From NCBI GenBank assembly GCA_002492335.1, contig DKYD01000045.1:835-21926 (forward strand): 21,092 nucleotides of DNA, written 5' to 3'. Below the pieces are notes generated by a model. The model was not told the DNA's origin, made no database searches, and saw only the letters and a program-made list of their open reading frames with translations. The translations under genes were made by a program, and so were the position numbers. The stretch comes from Lachnospiraceae bacterium UBA7109 (GTDB lineage: Bacteria > Bacillota > Clostridia > Lachnospirales > Lachnospiraceae). Position 1 is the stretch's first letter; each line of letters starts with the position of its first letter. Positions 1 through 5,610 of the stretch are shown here, one piece after another.

Positions 1-782
1 AGCGCCGCACCGCCTCTTGTATCACCGTCGAGCTTTGTTACAATCACACCGTCAATGCCGACCTTTTCATTGAAATCCTTTGCCACATTTACTGCATCCT
101 GACCAGTCATGGCATCAATAACAAGAATCGTCTGGTGTACTTCAACAGCCTCTTTCATCTCCTGAAGCTCTGCCATCATATCCTCGTCAATATGAAGCCG
201 TCCTGCCGTATCCAGAATCACCAGATTATTTCCATTTTTCTTTGCATGCTCAAAAGCGGCTTTTGCGATATCTGCGGGTTTATGGTTCTCACCCATAGAG
301 AACACTTCAACTCCCTGCTTCTCACCATTGACCTGCAGCTGCCTGATTGCCGCCGGGCGATACACATCACAGGCAACAAGCAAAGGCTTCTTTCCTTTTA
401 ATTTATATTTCCCCGCCAGTTTCGCGGTAGTAGTCGTTTTACCTGCGCCTTGAAGACCTGCCATCAGAATAACTGTAATTGCACTTCCCGGCTGAAGCTT
501 AATCTCCGTTGTCTCAGAACCCATCAGCTTTATCAGTTCTTCGTTTACAATTTTAATTACCATCTGGCCAGGATTCAGTCCATTCATTACATCCTGTCCG
601 ATTGCTCTCTCCTGAACATTCTTAATGAAATCTTTTACAACTTTAAAATTCACGTCCGCTGCAAGAAGCGCACGTTTTATTTCTTTTAAGGCTTCTTTTA
701 CATCATCTTCCGTAAGACGCCCTTTGCCTCTTAAATTTCGAAACACGTTCTGAAGTTTTTCGGTCAAACTGTCAAATGCCAT
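1..782 (-). CDS. ffh: Signal recognition particle GTPase Ffh (partial, C-terminus off the left edge)
   Basis: Ffh is the SRP54-type GTPase that binds 4.5S/scRNA and signal sequences of nascent membrane and secreted proteins and docks with FtsY. About 260 residues are visible: the helical N domain (1 to about 90) and most of the G domain. Seen motifs are the P-loop GLQGAGKTTTTAKLA near residues 109-123, DVYRPAAIRQL, DTAGRLH and, at the window edge, TKLDGDTRGGAA. The Met-rich M domain that binds RNA and signal peptide lies outside the window. The start ATG at 782 follows the ylxM stop codon by one base, so the two are probably translationally coupled. No broken motif is seen. The identity is secure. 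Confidence 0.97.
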   Translation of the reverse strand, partial: MAFDSLTEKLQNVFRNLRGKGRLTEDDVKEALKEIKRALLAADVNFKVVKDFIKNVQERAIGQDVMNGLNPGQMVIKIVNEELIKLMGSETTEIKLQPGSAITVILMAGLQGAGKTTTTAKLAGKYKLKGKKPLLVACDVYRPAAIRQLQVNGEKQGVEVFSMGENHKPADIAKAAFEHAKKNGNNLVILDTAGRLHIDEDMMAELQEMKEAVEVHQTILVIDAMTGQDAVNVAKDFNEKVGIDGVIVTKLDGDTRGGAA

Positions 783-783
783 T

Positions 784-1128
784 CTATAACTCCTCTATAA
801 TCTCACCCGATAATTGACGGACATTTTTCAATATTTCTGTATCTGTCTCTCTTTCATATCGGTCTAACAATTCATCGATCTGCTTCACTTTTCTTTTTAC
901 CGACATATATTTTTCCACAAGATGAAGCTTCTCTTCATAATTTATCAGTGTCTGGTCACACCTCTTAATCAAATCGTGAACGCCCTGCCTGCTTATCCCT
1001 GCCTCTCTCGCAATTTCCCCAAGAGACAAATTTTCTGTTATAAACTCTCCATATATCTCCTTCTGGTGTTCTGTCAGAAGTTCTCCGTAAAAATCATATA
1101 ACAATGCCTGCTTTAATATCTCATTCAC
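784..1128 (-). CDS. ylxM: YlxM-family DNA-binding/SRP-associated protein
   Basis: YlxM (p13) is a small helix-turn-helix protein encoded next to ffh in most Firmicutes, and it has been linked to SRP function. The predicted helix-turn-helix is the segment LGEIAREAGISRQGVHDLIKR. The N-terminal LLYDFYGELLTEHQKEIYGEF is the family signature, and the C-terminal half is charged and helical. I chose the GTG at 1128 (114 aa). It is preceded by AGGTGAT at 1139-1133, and the signature then sits at the usual distance from the N-terminus. An upstream in-frame ATG at 1149 would add seven residues but has no clear ribosome site. The GTG start overlaps the end of the protease gene by 8 bases. The family is sure; the start is less so. 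Confidence 0.9.
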   Translation of the reverse strand: MNEILKQALLYDFYGELLTEHQKEIYGEFITENLSLGEIAREAGISRQGVHDLIKRCDQTLINYEEKLHLVEKYMSVKRKVKQIDELLDRYERETDTEILKNVRQLSGEIIEEL

Positions 1129-1999
1129 ATCTATCACCTGTGCTATCATACAATAAAAGGGAAGGTATGTCAAGTATTTTTTCTTGACACCTCAAAAATT
1201 TAAGCTTCACTTCTATATTTGTCATTTCCGGATACTTTGAAAGAAGTAATGCCGCGGCTCCTGACACAATGGGAGTTGCCATAGAAGAGCCGCTTTTTGT
1301 CGTATAATAGCTTCTGTCATACCGAAACAGAGCATTACAGGAAGTAATCCGAAATCCCGGCGCGTATACATCCGGTTTCACGACACATGCATCTGTCGGT
1401 CCCCGCCCGGACTGGCGGTTCCATCCGGGAACCGGAACAGCGCCTACCGTAATCACCTTTCTGCTTGTTCCCGGTACCGCTATTGTTCCTTCCTTTGGCC
1501 CGTAATTTCCGGCTGATACAACTACCACAATCCCACAATTCCACAACTGCTCCACTGCCTCAACAAGCCATTCTTCCTTCCGCTTATCCATATTTGCTTT
1601 TGCCCCGATTGAAAGATTGACAATACGGATTCCCAATTTCCTTCTGTTTTGTTTCACCCAGCGGATTCCCTCCAGAATCTGCCGGATATCCCCTTCCCCT
1701 TTTTTATCCAGAACCTTTACGACAACAAGTCTTATTCCAGGCGCCATACCGGAAAACAGCCCTCCTGACATCTTTCCGCTGCCTGCCAGAATTCCTGCCA
1801 CATGTGTTCCATGCCCGTTATCGTCATAAGGTATTTTCTTTCCATATACACAATCCTTAAATGCAGCAATTCTTCCATACATATCCGGATGCGGCGCAAT
1901 CCCGGTATCAAGAACAGCTGCGCAGATTCCCTGCCCGGTATATTTTCCTTTTTCTGTATCGCGGCAATCATAATGAATTCTTTTCTTTACCCTGTCCAC
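1121..1999 (-). CDS. Subtilisin-like serine protease (peptidase S8), probably cytoplasmic
   Basis: This is a serine endopeptidase with the complete subtilase triad: Asp31 in VLDTGIAPHPD, His63 in NGHGTHVAG, and Ser239 in GSSMATP. The oxyanion Asn165 lies in SAGNYG. The 292 residues are little more than the catalytic core. There is no signal peptide and no obvious long propeptide, which fits an intracellular enzyme, although its N-terminus (MDRVKKRIHYDC) could act as a short inhibitory extension. The start is a GTG (1999) with AAGGA upstream. The gene lies first in the unit protease-ylxM-ffh and its last 8 bases overlap ylxM. Substrate unknown. Placement ahead of the SRP genes is unusual and suggests co-expression rather than a proven shared role. 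Confidence 0.92.
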   Translation of the reverse strand: MDRVKKRIHYDCRDTEKGKYTGQGICAAVLDTGIAPHPDMYGRIAAFKDCVYGKKIPYDDNGHGTHVAGILAGSGKMSGGLFSGMAPGIRLVVVKVLDKKGEGDIRQILEGIRWVKQNRRKLGIRIVNLSIGAKANMDKRKEEWLVEAVEQLWNCGIVVVVSAGNYGPKEGTIAVPGTSRKVITVGAVPVPGWNRQSGRGPTDACVVKPDVYAPGFRITSCNALFRYDRSYYTTKSGSSMATPIVSGAAALLLSKYPEMTNIEVKLKFLRCQEKILDIPSLLLYDSTGDRCE

Positions 2000-2026
2000 T
2001 TTATTTCATCCTTTTTTATCAGGATA

Positions 2027-2047
2027 TTCAAAATCACAAATTTTGAA
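2027..2047. repeat. 8-bp perfect inverted repeat in the divergent protease/J-protein spacer
   Basis: TTCAAAAT (2027-2034) and ATTTTGAA (2040-2047) are perfect inverted copies separated by CACAA. The repeat sits between two divergent genes and overlaps a possible -35 region. There is no T-run after it on the plus strand, so it looks more like an operator than a terminator. Its binding protein is unknown, and an AT-rich repeat of this size can arise by chance. Confidence 0.35.
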
Positions 2048-2048
2048 A

Positions 2049-2077
2049 TTGATTTCTGCCCTCTTTTGTCGTATCAT
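2049..2077 (+). promoter_or_regulatory. Candidate sigma-A promoter for the J-domain gene
   Basis: TTGATT (2049-2054), a 17-base spacer, then TATCAT (2072-2077), about 42 bases ahead of the start codon. The match is moderate. A second AT-rich box, TATATT at 2081-2086, lies just downstream. Confidence 0.4.
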
Positions 2078-2118
2078 ATCTATATTATCAGGGGAGATAA
2101 TTTTATAAGGGGAATCAC

Positions 2119-2754
2119 ATGAACAAAAAAAACTATTATGACATACTCGGGGTTTCTGTAAAAGCATCCTTTGCAGAGATTACATCTGCAAAAAATGCAC
2201 TTGCAAAAAAATATCACCCGGACGCTAATATGCGCCTCGGAATTGATACTACCAGCCAGATGCAGGACGTTCTGGAAGCCTACCAGATACTTTCCGACCC
2301 GGAACGCCGTGCTGAATATGATCAGGAAACATTCAAAAGCAAACCACATATGCAGACTTTTGATCTACATAATATAGAGGATAATGCGGAAAACGAAGAG
2401 ACAGGATTTATTATTTACTGGCGTGCTTCCGGCCGGTTATATGACATTATTGCTGAAAGTAATGCACTTTTTCATCAGAAACATATAACCAGTAAGATAA
2501 AAAAGCTGGCTCTTCAGGCCATTCCCTATATTCTGTGCCTGAAGGAATCTGGTATCCCGGAAAAATACTGGCATCCGGACATTATGAACTGGCTTTTGTT
2601 TGCCTGGTATAAAAACCGGAATTATACTACAGAATACCTGCTGACACTTTACGATGAACATATTCATCATGATCTTTCAAAAATTGCAGAAATGAAATGT
2701 CGCAATCAGGCCATACGCTATGAACATTCTTTAAAACGTCTCATGAAATATTAA
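2119..2754 (+). CDS. J-domain protein with uncharacterised C-terminal region
   Basis: The first 70 residues form a J domain, the part of Hsp40 co-chaperones that stimulates DnaK ATPase. NYYDILGV opens helix I, the obligatory HPD is at residues 33-35, and AYQILSDPERRAEYD closes helices III-IV. It lacks the Gly/Phe linker, zinc fingers and substrate-binding domains of true DnaJ, so it is a class III J protein that should deliver DnaK to a specific client. Residues 95-211 are a helical, aromatic-rich region I do not recognise, without a convincing membrane span. This region contains a second HPD (152-154) that is not in a J fold and is probably coincidental. The ribosome site GGGGA lies 7 bases before the ATG. 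The J domain is secure and the client unknown. Confidence 0.88.
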   Translation: MNKKNYYDILGVSVKASFAEITSAKNALAKKYHPDANMRLGIDTTSQMQDVLEAYQILSDPERRAEYDQETFKSKPHMQTFDLHNIEDNAENEETGFIIYWRASGRLYDIIAESNALFHQKHITSKIKKLALQAIPYILCLKESGIPEKYWHPDIMNWLLFAWYKNRNYTTEYLLTLYDEHIHHDLSKIAEMKCRNQAIRYEHSLKRLMKY

Positions 2755-2762
2755 ATTATTAT

Positions 2763-2790
2763 CACATCTTTTGAAGAACCACATATTATA
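2763..2790 (+). promoter_or_regulatory. Candidate sporulation sigma-K/E-type promoter
   Basis: CACA (2763-2766), 15 bases, then CATATTATA (2782-2790). This fits the known mother-cell sigma-K pattern (AC at -35; CATAnnnTA at -10). It is the only good promoter in the spacer ahead of the Cys-rich gene. The region is AT-rich, so chance matches are possible. Confidence 0.4.
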
Positions 2791-2823
2791 TAGTGTAATC
2801 TAACCTATATGGAGGACTCTGAA

Positions 2824-3078
2824 ATGAGCGATTTAAGTGCTACAAACTGTGGATGTGGATGTGAACAGACAAGAGATTGCGGATGTGGATTCGGCGGAGG
2901 AAATAACAGCTGCCTGTGGATTATCCTTCTGCTTATCTTCTGCGGCGGATGCGGCGGCAATACCTTTAGTGGATGCGGCAACGGCTGCGGAGACAACAGC
3001 TGCCTGTGGATTATCCTTCTGCTTATCTTCTGTGGCGGATGTGGCAACAACTTTGGCGGATGCGGTGACTGCTGTTAA
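2824..3078 (+). CDS. Small Gly/Cys-rich protein with duplicated hydrophobic segment (high-cysteine, possible spore-surface protein)
   Basis: An 84-residue protein made of CGCG/GGCGG-type stretches around two nearly identical segments, NSCLWIILLLIFCGGCG, each with a hydrophobic core of about 10 residues. Such proteins are often labelled high-cysteine or chorion-class proteins in Lachnospiraceae annotations. A function in the spore coat is plausible from composition and from the CATAnnnTA box upstream, but it is not shown. The start at 2824 was chosen because GGAGG (2811-2815) lies 8 bases before it. An in-frame ATG at 2809 overlaps that ribosome site and is unlikely. The many cysteines suggest disulfide cross-linking or metal binding. 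A hairpin terminator follows. The gene is very likely real and its function is uncertain. Confidence 0.8.
   Translation: MSDLSATNCGCGCEQTRDCGCGFGGGNNSCLWIILLLIFCGGCGGNTFSGCGNGCGDNSCLWIILLLIFCGGCGNNFGGCGDCC
2905..3032 (+). repeat. In-frame 90-bp tandem duplication inside the Cys-rich gene
   Basis: Bases 2905-2942 are identical to 2995-3032 (38 bases), with an exact 90-base offset. The similarity continues with scattered changes through the following GGATG(C/T)GG blocks. The offset is 30 codons, so the reading frame is kept. The uninterrupted 38-base identity points to a fairly recent duplication or ongoing gene conversion. Confidence 0.85.
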
Positions 3079-3114
3079 TAAACCCTCTATGACGATATCA
3101 AAGCAGAATCATAG

Positions 3115-3143
3115 AAAGGGCGGAGTATTTACTCCGTCCTTTT
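3115..3143 (+). terminator. Hairpin terminator shared by convergent small genes
   Basis: AAAGGGCGGAG (3115-3125) pairs with CTCCGTCCTTT (3132-3142) with one G-T wobble around a TATTTA loop, and a T stretch follows. It ends the Cys-rich gene transcript. The right arm also encodes the last codons of the minus-strand 51-aa gene, whose stop codon lies in the loop. Confidence 0.75.
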
Positions 3144-3284
3144 CATTGCTTTCTTATATTCTTCCATATACAGATTCTTCGAAGCAGATTTCTTTTTCTC
3201 TTCCTCTTCCAGTCTCTTTCCCAGCATACACTTCTCGTCAATCTCATAAACCGCATTTCCATCAATAATCAGTTTTCTGTTCAT
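3129..3284 (-). CDS. 51-aa charged hypothetical protein
   Basis: Reading the minus strand from ATG at 3284 gives an uninterrupted 51-residue frame. It opens with MNRKLIIDGNAVYEIDEKCM, followed by a highly charged helix rich in Glu and Lys and the end YKKAMKRTE. AAGGAG lies 9 bases before the ATG, and a CATATCTTA box with AACT 15 bases further up lies about 30 bases before the start. It has one Cys and no membrane segment. I recognise no domain and assign no function. Its opposite orientation, good ribosome site and compact charged C-terminus argue that it is real. It converges on the Cys-rich gene and shares its terminator. Confidence 0.7.
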   Translation of the reverse strand: MNRKLIIDGNAVYEIDEKCMLGKRLEEEEKKKSASKNLYMEEYKKAMKRTE

Positions 3285-3314
3285 TTCTTACTGCTCCTTT
3301 TCTTTTTATATTAT

Positions 3315-3342
3315 TAAGATATGAAAAATCTCTTTATTAGTT
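3315..3342 (-). promoter_or_regulatory. Candidate sporulation sigma-K/E-type promoter for the 51-aa gene
   Basis: On the minus strand AACT (3342-3339), 15 bases, then CATATCTTA (3323-3315), again CATAnnnTA. The layout is the same as at 2763-2790 ahead of the convergent Cys-rich gene, with the same spacer length. Two matching sites in one small island are more suggestive than either alone. Confidence 0.4.
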
Positions 3343-3429
3343 TTCCCTTCCCGCATAAAAAACATTCCATATGCATATATATTTACAACGCTGACTCTGA
3401 ACAGTCATATGATTTTAAAAGGAGTGCAT

Positions 3430-3837
3430 ATGGAACACAAAGACCCCAGGCTTATGACGCCATTTGACAATCTTGTCACCCCGCCTATGCTCTATACATT
3501 AAAACTAATGCTTCCGTACACTCCTGCAAAAACCCAGCGCACCCTGGGCATCTATATTAAATTTTTAGAACTTCGTTATACACTGGAGCATTTTTATGGC
3601 TTCTCCTCCGGGAATAATTCCGGCGCTCTGTTAGAGCAGCTTAAGGATTATATGAAACCGGAAGAAAAGGAAATGATGGAACAAATGGAAATGATAATGA
3701 ATATGATGGAAATGATGCAGAACTCACCAGACGCATCCGGAATGCCCGATCTTTCTGAGGTTTTCGGAAATTCATTCGGCGATTTTTCCGACGCGTCAGA
3801 TTCTAAAAGCAAAAAAGGAGATGCAGACAATGAATGA
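3430..3837 (+). CDS. Uncharacterised 135-aa protein with Met-rich helix (first of a coupled pair)
   Basis: I do not recognise a named family. The N-terminal 60 residues are a likely folded helical domain, with PPMLYTLKLMLPYTP and RTLGIYIKFLELRYTLEHFYGF. Next comes a strikingly Met- and Glu-rich helix (EEKEMMEQMEMIMNMMEMMQ). The acidic, Ser/Asp-rich C-terminal tail looks disordered. No signal peptide or membrane span is evident. The ATG at 3430 has AAAAGGAG 5 bases upstream and is preferred to an in-frame ATG at 3409. The last 8 bases overlap the next gene, so the two products are probably made together and may form a complex. The preceding 145 bases hold a GCATA/CATATATAT pair that weakly resembles a sigma-E promoter. 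Confidence 0.75.
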   Translation: MEHKDPRLMTPFDNLVTPPMLYTLKLMLPYTPAKTQRTLGIYIKFLELRYTLEHFYGFSSGNNSGALLEQLKDYMKPEEKEMMEQMEMIMNMMEMMQNSPDASGMPDLSEVFGNSFGDFSDASDSKSKKGDADNE

Positions 3838-4105
3838 ATGGCTGAACCATCCGTCAATGAAGGACATGGACCCCTTAAAACTGGAACTGATTAAGACAGC
3901 CGCACAAAAGACCCAGGGTAAAAGCGGCAAATCCCTGGCTCCTGTCATGATGACATTAATCACAGGTGCACAAAAAAAAGGCATCCGGTTTACACCGGAA
4001 GAAATGTCACTGGTTATCTCAATCCTGAAAGAAGGAAAATCAAAAGAAGAGCAGGAACAAATTGAAAATATGATAAAAATGGTAATGTCTTATATGAAAA
4101 AATGA
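3830..4105 (+). CDS. Uncharacterised 91-aa helical protein (second of a coupled pair)
   Basis: This is an all-helical, basic protein without Cys and without a membrane segment. The N-terminus reads NEWLNHPSMKDMDPLKLELI, the middle (SLAPVMMTLITGAQKKGIRF) is amphipathic, and the C-terminus is charged (KEGKSKEEQEQIENMIKMVM). The start at 3830 sits 9 bases after AAAAAAGGAG. The ATG at 3821 directly abuts that ribosome site and is unlikely. The gene overlaps the stop of the upstream gene in another frame, a classic coupling arrangement. Both members share a Met-rich amphipathic character, which suggests that they interact. A terminator follows at once, closing a two-gene unit. Function unknown. 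Confidence 0.75.
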   Translation: MNEWLNHPSMKDMDPLKLELIKTAAQKTQGKSGKSLAPVMMTLITGAQKKGIRFTPEEMSLVISILKEGKSKEEQEQIENMIKMVMSYMKK

Positions 4106-4113
4106 GACAGATT

Positions 4114-4139
4114 GGGAGATGAAGCAACATCTCCCTTTT
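4114..4139 (+). terminator. Rho-independent terminator after the two-gene unit
   Basis: GGGAGATG (4114-4121), loop AAGCAA, CATCTCCC (4128-4135), then TTTT. The 8-bp stem is perfect. On the minus strand no T-run follows, so it is unlikely to serve the convergent thioesterase gene well. Confidence 0.85.
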
Positions 4140-4173
4140 CCATCTCATTTTCAAAGCCCAAAAAGCAGGCTGT

Positions 4174-4638
4174 TTAGCGCATCTGCATCCGCAGCTCACG
4201 CCGTTTCTTTGCGCGTTCCCATTTTGCTCTGTCCTCTTCCGTCTCAAGCTCAAGCTTCGGCGCCGGTGTAGGCTTATCATTTTCATCCAGGGCGACCATC
4301 GTTACATAGGCATGGTTAATGCGCACTCTTTTTCCATTCAGATTTTCCACATAGCTGTCCACTTCTACCTCCATAGAAGTATTCCCTACATAAGTAACCC
4401 TTCCTACCAGTACGATCACATCCTGCTGATGGGCTCCTTTTAAAAATCTCAAATTATCCACAGAAACTGTCGTCACATTTTTATGCGTATGACGCTTGGC
4501 CACAAGCATCGCCACTTCATCAATCCACTGCATCAGGATTCCTCCAAAGAGACGCCCAACGCCATTTAGATGATTTGGTCTTACCATATGCACAGTCTCC
4601 ACAATTGATTCCGATACTTTCCGGCTTTCTGTTTCCAT
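4174..4638 (-). CDS. Acyl-CoA thioesterase, hotdog fold (YkhA/YciA type)
   Basis: It is predicted to hydrolyse acyl-CoA thioesters to free acid and CoA. The 154 residues form one hotdog domain. The motif NGVGRLFGGILMQWIDE (residues 25-41) holds the family's conserved Asn and Asp (probably Asn25 and Asp40). It is followed by TTVSVDNLRFLK and a central strand VGRVTYVGNTSMEVEVDSYV. The last 30 residues are charged and helical. Enzymes of this group act as oligomers in the cytoplasm and range from medium- to long-chain specificity; the sequence alone does not tell which. GGAG lies 8 bases before the ATG. It is a single-gene unit. The family is secure and the substrate is not. Confidence 0.9.
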   Translation of the reverse strand: METESRKVSESIVETVHMVRPNHLNGVGRLFGGILMQWIDEVAMLVAKRHTHKNVTTVSVDNLRFLKGAHQQDVIVLVGRVTYVGNTSMEVEVDSYVENLNGKRVRINHAYVTMVALDENDKPTPAPKLELETEEDRAKWERAKKRRELRMQMR

Positions 4639-4698
4639 TTATATATCTCCATTTTTTCTAAATATTGATTCGTACAATTTGAACAAAAAATCATTTTA

Positions 4699-4727
4699 AC
4701 AATAGCAGATTCAGGGCAAAATAGCAA
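4699..4727 (-). promoter_or_regulatory. Candidate sigma-A promoter for the thioesterase
   Basis: On the minus strand TTGCTA (4727-4722), 17 bases, then TATTGT (4704-4699), about 60 bases ahead of the start codon. Four bases match in each box. Confidence 0.45.
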
Positions 4728-4777
4728 TATAAATATTCTTTTTCCTTCCTTCTTAAATACAATCTTCCGCCAGCGTG

Positions 4778-4807
4778 TTTACATTCCGCCATAATCTTTG
4801 TTATACT
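4778..4807 (+). promoter_or_regulatory. Sigma-A promoter for the truA paralogue
   Basis: TTTACA (4778-4783), 18 bases, then TATACT (4802-4807), with the ribosome site AGGAGTGA at 4826-4833. Both boxes have five of six consensus bases. It is divergent from the thioesterase promoter. Confidence 0.7.
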
Positions 4808-4840
4808 AGAAACAGATTCTAAAACAGGAGTGATTTTATA

Positions 4841-5578
4841 ATGAGAAATATAAAACTTACGATAGAATATGACGGCAGCCGCTACCAGGGCTTTATAAAG
4901 CCCGGAAAAGATTCTCCCGGAAATACCGTGTCCGCCAAAATTACAGATGTTTTACAAAAAATGACCGGGGAATCCCTGACAGAATTTAATTATGGATGCC
5001 GCACAGAAGCCGGTGTTCACGCCTTCGCGCAGGTAGTAAACTTCAGGACTACTACAGATATGGACACACAGGACATGAAACACTATCTCAACCGCTATCT
5101 TCCTATGGATATTGCAATCACCAACGTATGTGAAGTGCCGGAGCGCTTTCATGCACAGCTCAACGCTATTTCAAAGACTTACGTATACCGGATGACAATT
5201 ACAGACGTTCCCAGTGTGTTTGACAGGAAGCATACCTTTCACTGCTTTAAAGTACCGGATAAACCTGCCATGCAGCAGGCAGCTCTTATGCTGATAGGGA
5301 AACATGATTTCAAATGCTTTTCTGATGGTAAGAAATCCAAGTCCACCATACGCGAAATTTATGCCATAGATATTTACGGCGATGAAGAAGAAATGCAGAT
5401 TCTGATCCATGCCAATGATTTTCTCCACAATATGGCACGGACCATCATCGGCACTCTGTTGGATATCGGTTTCGGTCTCCGAAAAAAAGAAGATATTGAA
5501 GAAATCTTTGACGGAACAAAAACCGCAAGTCCGGCCTGTGATCCAAAAGGATTGTATCTCCAGGAAATTGAGTATTAA
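4841..5578 (+). CDS. TruA-family tRNA pseudouridine synthase paralogue with Glu in place of the catalytic Asp
   Basis: TruA isomerises uridines 38-40 of the tRNA anticodon arm. The 245-residue length and overall plan fit: IEYDGSRYQGF at the N-terminus, the active-site loop YGCRTEAGVHAFAQV, KTYVYRM with the conserved Tyr, HDFKCF, NDFLHNMARTIIGTLL, and DPKGLYLQEIEY at the end. The family loop normally reads GRTDAGVHA. Here residue 56 is Glu (GAA codon), at the position of the Asp that all known pseudouridine synthases need. The gene also stands alone, away from the ribosomal-protein cluster where clostridial truA usually lies, so a standard copy may exist elsewhere. It may be inactive, altered, or an RNA-binding relative. 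The family is sure and the activity doubtful. Confidence 0.88.
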   Translation: MRNIKLTIEYDGSRYQGFIKPGKDSPGNTVSAKITDVLQKMTGESLTEFNYGCRTEAGVHAFAQVVNFRTTTDMDTQDMKHYLNRYLPMDIAITNVCEVPERFHAQLNAISKTYVYRMTITDVPSVFDRKHTFHCFKVPDKPAMQQAALMLIGKHDFKCFSDGKKSKSTIREIYAIDIYGDEEEMQILIHANDFLHNMARTIIGTLLDIGFGLRKKEDIEEIFDGTKTASPACDPKGLYLQEIEY

Positions 5579-5603
5579 AAAAACGGGGTATCCCCGTTTT
5601 TTT
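5577..5603. terminator. Bidirectional terminator between truA paralogue and patatin gene
   Basis: A7-CGGGG (5577-5588) and CCCCG-T7 (5592-5603) pair around TAT. The poly-A/poly-T flanks give a U-tract in either direction, so the convergent genes can share it. Confidence 0.85.
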
Positions 5604-5610
5604 CTTTTTA

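Noticed and set aside
2905..3032. Direct repeats considered as a CRISPR-like array
   Set aside because: Only two units, in frame within a coding sequence, and with no Cas genes nearby.
2837..3268. A 143-residue open frame on the plus strand overlapping the Cys-rich gene
   Set aside because: It is a low-complexity Ala/Ser-rich shadow of the GGN/TGC repeats in another frame, has no ribosome site, and runs through the terminator and the opposite 51-aa gene.
3361..3420. Sigma-E-like GCATA/CATATATAT pair ahead of the 135-aa gene as a firm promoter
   Set aside because: The -10 departs from the consensus and the stretch is full of CATA repeats, so the match is not convincing; only mentioned in the gene entry.
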